From Spirochaetaceae bacterium (lineage in GTDB: Bacteria; Spirochaetota; Spirochaetia; UBA9216): a stretch of DNA of 10,738 nucleotides. Below, one piece after another: positions 6,686 to 10,738 of this stretch (the stretch's first letter is position 1; each line of letters begins with the position of its first letter). The DNA is taken from positions 1 to 10,738 of the forward strand of contig JAQQAK010000347.1 in assembly GCA_028527945.1 (NCBI GenBank), read 5' to 3'. The translations under genes were made by a program, and so were the position numbers. Under the pieces are notes generated by a model, which saw only the letters and a program-made list of their open reading frames with translations, was not told where the DNA came from and did not search any database.

Positions 6686-6735
6686 CTTAAAACATCCTTA
6701 AATAAAATATTAATTTTATTTAAGATAGATTTAAT
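6686..6735. promoter_or_regulatory. Symmetric four-half-site operator of OmpR/PhoB type
   Basis: Two direct copies of CTTAAA lie at 6686-6691 and 6697-6702, exactly 11 bp apart. Two inverted copies, TTTAAG (6719-6724) and TTTAAT (6730-6735), are also 11 bp apart. The whole is symmetric about 6710.5. The inner part is a perfect inverted repeat, CTTAAATAAAAT (6697-6708) and ATTTTATTTAAG (6713-6724), with a 4-bp centre. Winged-helix regulators of the OmpR/PhoB family bind as head-to-tail dimers to 11-bp-spaced direct repeats, often placed about 10 bp upstream of the -10 in place of a -35. Both flanks fit this: 10 bp to TATAAT at 6746 and 9 bp to the opposite-strand TAATAT at 6675. The adjacent OmpR-family gene is the obvious binder, which is an inference. 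Confidence 0.55.
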
Positions 6736-6745
6736 AAGTAGAGAG

Positions 6746-6751
6746 TATAAT
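6746..6751 (+). promoter_or_regulatory. Consensus -10 of the response regulator gene, leaderless type
   Basis: A perfect TATAAT at 6746-6751 is followed by 6 nt (AAAGAT) and the ATG at 6758, so the predicted start site is the A of the start codon. No -35 match is found at 16-18 bp. That position is covered by the TTTAAG half-site, which suggests an activator-dependent, autoregulated promoter. Confidence 0.5.
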
Positions 6752-6757
6752 AAAGAT

Positions 6758-7456
6758 ATGGGTAGACAAATTCTTGTAGTAGAAGACAACGGACGATTAA
6801 GAAAATTTATAGCATCAAACTTAGAGAAAGAAGGCTATTCGGTTATAGAAGCAGAATCAGGAAAAGCGGCTTTTAATATTTTAAAAGACCTAATTCCGGA
6901 TTTGATTTTATTAGACCTTAAACTTGGAGATTATGACGGTATTGATATATTAAAAACAATCAGAAGGCAGGATGATGTTCCTGTAATTATAGTCTCTTCT
7001 ATCGATACACAAGAAATAAAAATAGGAGGTTTTGATATAGGCTGTGATGATTATATAACAAAACCTTTTTATATTGACGAGCTAATAGCAAGGGTTAACA
7101 GGCTTATAGAAAGAGTTGAGACAACAGCAGCTTCTGATAGCACCATATCTGAAAAAATTTTTAGCGGCCCATTTGAAATAGATATAAGCAAACATCAAAT
7201 AAGAAAAAATGGAGAAGAACTTGTTATGAGAGAAAAACTTTTTAACATGTTTCTTTATTTTGCTAAAAATCCTGACATAATTATCACTTACGAAAGACTT
7301 TTTAATAAAATATGGTCTTTGACCACAACTTATAATGAAAATAGCTTATATGTTCATGTAAGACATTTAAGAGCTCTAATAGAAGAAGATCCATCACACC
7401 CAAGATATATTAAAACTGTTAAGAATACAGGATATATTTACTCCGTAGAAAAATAG
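6758..7456 (+). CDS. OmpR/PhoB-family response regulator
   Basis: A 232-residue cytoplasmic two-component regulator. The receiver domain (1-120) has the acidic pair Glu9-Asp10, phospho-acceptor Asp53 (LILLDLKLGD at about 49-58), Ser80 and Lys102 (TKPF). Residues 136-231 are a winged helix-turn-helix of the OmpR type, with KLFNMFLYFAKNP before the recognition helix region YNENSLYVHVRHLRALI (192-208) and the wing YIKTVKNTGYIYSV. The length is typical. The ATG follows a -10 hexamer by 6 nt and there is no clear ribosome binding site. It is divergent from a lipoprotein gene across an operator-like element and convergent with the kinase pair, with a 19-bp 3' overlap. It is likely phosphorylated by the hybrid kinase encoded at 8957-10738 and probably controls its own gene and the lipoprotein; both are inferences from position. 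Confidence 0.93.
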   Translation: MGRQILVVEDNGRLRKFIASNLEKEGYSVIEAESGKAAFNILKDLIPDLILLDLKLGDYDGIDILKTIRRQDDVPVIIVSSIDTQEIKIGGFDIGCDDYITKPFYIDELIARVNRLIERVETTAASDSTISEKIFSGPFEIDISKHQIRKNGEELVMREKLFNMFLYFAKNPDIIITYERLFNKIWSLTTTYNENSLYVHVRHLRALIEEDPSHPRYIKTVKNTGYIYSVEK

Positions 7457-8964
7457 AATTCTATTCTAATGATTTGATTCCCGCCAGATTGTCTTGATAC
7501 AGCTTTAATATTAAGCCTTTCAAAAAGGGGAATCAGTGAGAAAAAAGAACGCTCCCCTCTATTTTGCTGCTTTGGTGAATAAACAGATTCAATAAAACAA
7601 TATTCCTCAGACTTACCTGTAACAAGGAACAACTCTCCAGGCACTACAGAATCTTCAATAATTTCATCTAAAATTAGAACAATAAGAGATGGAACTATTG
7701 CTGCCTGAGTTTTAATGAGCAATGGAGAGGAGCTATTACTATTAACAAGATTAATGTCACGCTTAGTTAATTCTGGAGTTTTTAGAATAATATACTCATT
7801 TATAACATCTGAAATATTAAGGAAGGTTCCTTCGGGAAGTCTTTTATCACTTAGTTCTGAAAGATTCTGAAGAGACTCCAGGCAGCTCTTAATTTTATCC
7901 TTAACAAAATCTGATCCTTCATCCTTCAAAACTTTTTTTACAAGTTCCTGTTGAACAAATATTATTGACTGTAAATATTGAGTTATATTACGTGAATCTT
8001 TTATAGAGTCGATGGCACGTGCATAAGTAAGCCGTAAGATTAATATTGTCATAATAACAAGAATAAATGTTAATAATGCTTCTAAAAAGATAATACCGCG
8101 TACAATTGAATATACTTGCTCTTTTATAATATCAGAGCCACGGCTTATAACAAAATAAGACTTCCAGGCAGGCATATACCCCCCCCAAAGAAGCAGATCT
8201 CTTTCATCATCTCGGATAATAACTCCAGAAGAATCGTTTTTATGACGCTGTAGATTTTCAAAAATATTATAATTTAGAATATCATCAATAGTCTTTACAT
8301 TTGTTAACAGCTGTTTTCGATCTGTAGCATACACCAGCTTACCATCTTCACGAAATAAATAAAGTTCAAGCTTCCACTTATTTTCATATTTCTTTAAAAG
8401 TTTATCCAATAAAGAAGAATCTATTCCTCCTCCGGTAACCCCTAAAAAAGTACCATCAGAATCAAATATAGGAATATTAATCCATATTGCAATAGTATCA
8501 GAATCAGCATAATACCATGAATCGATAATGACTTTTCTGGATTGTTCTCGATAATAATAATACCAACCATCACGGATTTTATTATTAGGATCGAGTCTCA
8601 TAATACGTCCATCTGTACAATAAAACATCTCAGTAATATCACTAACAATACTTGCATCAAATAAGCTGTTTGAATCACGAACATCTTTCATAAAACTAAT
8701 AACAGAGTCCGGATCTTTTTCACCATCTTCTATCCAATTTATGATGATATCGTCAACTAACAGGCTGCGTCCCACTTGTTTATATTTATCTGCAATCGAA
8801 TCTAATTCAGCGCTTGTCGCAGCACCAAGAAGAGGAAGTTCAGTATCAACAGTATAATTTTTCATAACAGAAGTAAGGCCATTAGATACAGTTAAAATGA
8901 GAATCGCAAAGGCCACTATTATAACAGAAAAAAGAATTAAAAAGTAAAACTTGGTATTAGCCAT
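7438..8964 (-). CDS. Cache-domain membrane sensor with degenerate histidine-kinase core
   Basis: A 508-residue membrane sensor. Transmembrane helix 1 (about 7-27) and helix 2 (about 290-311) flank a roughly 260-residue extracytoplasmic domain that looks like a double Cache sensor: IRDGWYYYYRE (130-140), then FDSDGTFLGVTGGGID (167-182), the family's strand-dG-x-l-G-V-x-g-x-D pattern. The cytoplasmic part (312-508) has a helical DHp-like stretch (326-372) with no HExxTP-type histidine box. A domain shaped like HATPase_c follows (383-508), whose N-box reads LIVLILDEIIEDS (427-439) with Asp/Glu for the essential Asn. No G1 DxGxG or G2 GxGLG motif exists. It is therefore probably a pseudokinase. 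ATG overlaps the upstream kinase stop by 8 bp (ATGGCTAA), with GAGG 6 nt before it, so the two are translationally coupled. A G8 tract interrupts codons 260-262. Confidence 0.85.
   Translation of the reverse strand: MANTKFYFLILFSVIIVAFAILILTVSNGLTSVMKNYTVDTELPLLGAATSAELDSIADKYKQVGRSLLVDDIIINWIEDGEKDPDSVISFMKDVRDSNSLFDASIVSDITEMFYCTDGRIMRLDPNNKIRDGWYYYYREQSRKVIIDSWYYADSDTIAIWINIPIFDSDGTFLGVTGGGIDSSLLDKLLKKYENKWKLELYLFREDGKLVYATDRKQLLTNVKTIDDILNYNIFENLQRHKNDSSGVIIRDDERDLLLWGGYMPAWKSYFVISRGSDIIKEQVYSIVRGIIFLEALLTFILVIMTILILRLTYARAIDSIKDSRNITQYLQSIIFVQQELVKKVLKDEGSDFVKDKIKSCLESLQNLSELSDKRLPEGTFLNISDVINEYIILKTPELTKRDINLVNSNSSSPLLIKTQAAIVPSLIVLILDEIIEDSVVPGELFLVTGKSEEYCFIESVYSPKQQNRGERSFFSLIPLFERLNIKAVSRQSGGNQIIRIEFYFSTE
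8179..8186 (-). repeat. G8 homopolymer tract in the Cache sensor gene
   Basis: The coding strand reads TGG GGG GGG TAT at Trp260-Gly261-Gly262, eight consecutive G residues in an AT-rich genome. Gain or loss of one G by slipped-strand mispairing would shift the frame inside the extracytoplasmic domain and remove the second membrane helix and the cytoplasmic part. Confidence 0.8.
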
Positions 8965-10738
8965 TCAAGGCCTCGTCAGATAGTGGTAGTTTAAAAATAA
9001 AACAAGCACCTTCATGCCCACTCTCATATAGGACATCACCACCATTAAGACGAGCCAGCTCTCTGGCAACATATAAACCTAAACCGGTAGAAGATTCTCC
9101 AGCACTAGGCCTTGTAGACAACTTCTGGAACCGTCCGAAAAGAAGAGCCTGCTCTTCTTCTTTTATACCTGGACCATTATCAATTATTTCAAGAACCACA
9201 TTATCTCCAACAATAAACTTTATATAAATTTTTCCGCCAACAGGACTAAATTTAAGACTGTTGTCAACAAGATTATATATTATTCCCTTAACTGCTGATA
9301 GATCTCCATAAACCATTGGGACTGATTCTGGCATATCAATATACAAATGCTGCTGTTTTTCAAAAGCTTTCTTATATAATCCCTTACTTAAATCATTCAT
9401 AATATTAATAAGATTCAGTTCTGAAAACCTCACAGTTTGTCTTCCGTCAGACAGCCTGAAAGCAATTAAAACGTTTTGCACAATATCATACATTTCCAGA
9501 GTTGAAGCAGAAAGATCCTCTACCAAATCTTTATCAACATCCGGAGCATCAAGCTGAACCAATTGATTTACACGGTTTATCATAATAGTAAGCGGTGTAT
9601 TTAAATTATGAGTAAGAAAATAAAGAAAAGTATTTTTTTCTTTTTCAGATTTAGCAAGATCATAATTATTAGCTGCTATATTCTTTAGCTTTATTAACGA
9701 TTGAATTCTCGCAACAATTTCTGAGAAATCAAAAGGTTTTGTAAGAAAATCATTAACACCAGCTCCAAAGCCCTTTTTCATCATAAAATCCCGATGGTAA
9801 TCAGTAACCATTAGTATAGGAAGGTCTAAAAGGCTATATTCACTTCGAATAAGACTGCATAATGAAAAAGCGCGCTCTCCAGTAGAAGAAGGATCTATAA
9901 TTAAAATATCAACTTTACCATCATTTATAGCCGATAATATCTGATATTGCTCTTCTATAATACTTACTTTATATCCGTAAGATCTAAGCATTAACGCGTT
10001 ATGCGAAGAATTAACATGATTATGATCAAAGATGCAAATTGAAACATCAATCCAAGGGGTATTAATTGATGTTAATTGTTCAATATTCACATTTAAAGAG
10101 TCAACAACATTATCAACTTCACTTTGGTAATCAAGAAGCCCCTGCTCTATCTCCTGCTTTAAACCATTTGCTTCTTTCGCAAGGACTTTAGTAATTGAAA
10201 GTAATTCTGGAGTCTTATAAGCGTTTTCCAAAATCAAAACAAGAGATATTATAGAATCAACAGGCTGTCTTAATTTATATTTTAGATCGTTTATTAATAT
10301 ACCTTTCAACTCTGTTACATTAGAAACTATATTATGAGATTCTTCCTCAGACTTCTTTAGTTCAGCTTTTGCAGTATCAACTGCGTTTTCATACTGCCTC
10401 TTGTTTAAATATAAAAACGTTAAAATAAAGAAAAACAAGGATGAAAGCTTTCCTAAAAACAAGGCATAACTTTGAGTGTATGTTAATCCTGTATGAGTGA
10501 ATATAAAACTGTTATTAATAAGCTCAAATAATAGCCACGGAATAGCTGATATAAATGTAAATAAAAAATCTATTACTCCCTCTCCAATTGATTTTATAAA
10601 TCCGTAAATAATTGGCACAGATAACAGCAGGATAACAATTTTTAAGGCAATAAAAATAAATCTTGATTCTGAAAAAAAGCTAAAAATAGTCAACACCATT
10701 ATAGTTATACAAACCATAATAATAAATGTAAAACTTCT
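8957..10738 (-). CDS. Hybrid histidine kinase with internal receiver domain (5' end outside window)
   Basis: At least 586 residues counted from an in-frame ATG at 10717, but the frame stays open and hydrophobic to the window edge, and no ribosome binding site precedes 10717. The true start is probably outside. Numbering is from that ATG. Four membrane helices lie at about 1-17, 20-42, 48-67 and 85-104, then a coiled coil (108-140). A degenerate DHp follows, with Tyr147 where His is expected (YKLRQP, 147-152). A receiver domain (223-345) has Asp231-His232, Asp275, Thr305 and Lys327. A second DHp carries His370 in THNLNTPL (369-376). HATPase_c has the N-box NLVDNS (482-487), G1 DNGPG (513-517) and G2 TGLGL (544-548). 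It should autophosphorylate at His370 and pass phosphate to Asp275 and/or the response regulator encoded at 6758. It is the first known gene of the pair with the Cache sensor. Confidence 0.92.
   Translation of the reverse strand, partial: RSFTFIIMVCITIMVLTIFSFFSESRFIFIALKIVILLLSVPIIYGFIKSIGEGVIDFLFTFISAIPWLLFELINNSFIFTHTGLTYTQSYALFLGKLSSLFFFILTFLYLNKRQYENAVDTAKAELKKSEEESHNIVSNVTELKGILINDLKYKLRQPVDSIISLVLILENAYKTPELLSITKVLAKEANGLKQEIEQGLLDYQSEVDNVVDSLNVNIEQLTSINTPWIDVSICIFDHNHVNSSHNALMLRSYGYKVSIIEEQYQILSAINDGKVDILIIDPSSTGERAFSLCSLIRSEYSLLDLPILMVTDYHRDFMMKKGFGAGVNDFLTKPFDFSEIVARIQSLIKLKNIAANNYDLAKSEKEKNTFLYFLTHNLNTPLTIMINRVNQLVQLDAPDVDKDLVEDLSASTLEMYDIVQNVLIAFRLSDGRQTVRFSELNLINIMNDLSKGLYKKAFEKQQHLYIDMPESVPMVYGDLSAVKGIIYNLVDNSLKFSPVGGKIYIKFIVGDNVVLEIIDNGPGIKEEEQALLFGRFQKLSTRPSAGESSTGLGLYVARELARLNGGDVLYESGHEGACFIFKLPLSDEALNG

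Noticed and set aside
6697..6724. The 12-bp perfect inverted repeat as an intrinsic terminator
   Set aside because: The stem is almost pure A/T and would be unstable in RNA, it is not at a gene end, and its symmetric 11-bp half-sites between two promoters fit a protein-binding site better.
7471..7510. Short GCTT/AAGC and CCTTT/AAAGG stems just beyond the response regulator stop
   Set aside because: Stems of 4-5 bp inside another coding sequence without a U tract are expected by chance.
10715..10717. ATG 10717 as the true start of the hybrid kinase
   Set aside because: The frame remains open and hydrophobic to the window edge, and no ribosome binding site precedes it. The start is probably outside, so the gene is reported as partial.

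Overview
This AT-rich window looks like a host-associated spirochaete, most probably a Treponema-type genome. That is an inference from base composition, two short-lipobox lipoproteins and the style of the membrane sensors; no marker gene is present. No tRNA, rRNA, CRISPR array, insertion sequence or integrase is visible.

Left third (1-4790). A truncated membrane protein (1-290, minus) lies downstream of a LysR-type regulator (403-1284, minus, TTG start). Divergent from the regulator is a two-gene operon. It encodes a 12-helix MFS transporter (1495-2718) and a 645-residue flavin/iron-sulphur oxidoreductase of the 2,4-dienoyl-CoA reductase / 2-enoate reductase / trimethylamine dehydrogenase type (2739-4676). 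The likely logic is regulator, importer or exporter, and reductase for one small organic substrate. The reductase lacks the usual active-site tyrosine. A 15-bp-stem hairpin (4694-4730) separates it from the convergent next gene.

Middle (4791-6757). Two lipoprotein genes on the minus strand: an ankyrin-repeat lipoprotein (4791-5873) and an unrecognised 215-residue lipoprotein (5947-6594). A compact hairpin and promoter lie between them.

Right (6758-10738). An OmpR-family response regulator (6758-7456, plus) is convergent with a translationally coupled pair on the minus strand. The pair is a hybrid histidine kinase (8957 to beyond the right edge) followed by a Cache-domain membrane sensor (7438-8964) whose kinase half has lost its phospho-acceptor histidine and ATP-binding motifs. 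The divergent intergenic region between the 215-residue lipoprotein and the regulator holds four CTTAAA-type half-sites. They are spaced 11 bp apart, arranged symmetrically, and flanked on both sides by -10 hexamers 9-10 bp away. This is what one expects of an OmpR/PhoB-type activator site serving both genes.

The most interesting part is therefore a possible split sensory system. A periplasmic-sensing pseudokinase would feed a hybrid kinase with a second, histidine-less DHp domain, and a response regulator would control itself and a surface lipoprotein. Three genes also have a near-consensus -10 hexamer only 6-7 nt before the ATG and no good ribosome binding site, which suggests leaderless mRNAs.
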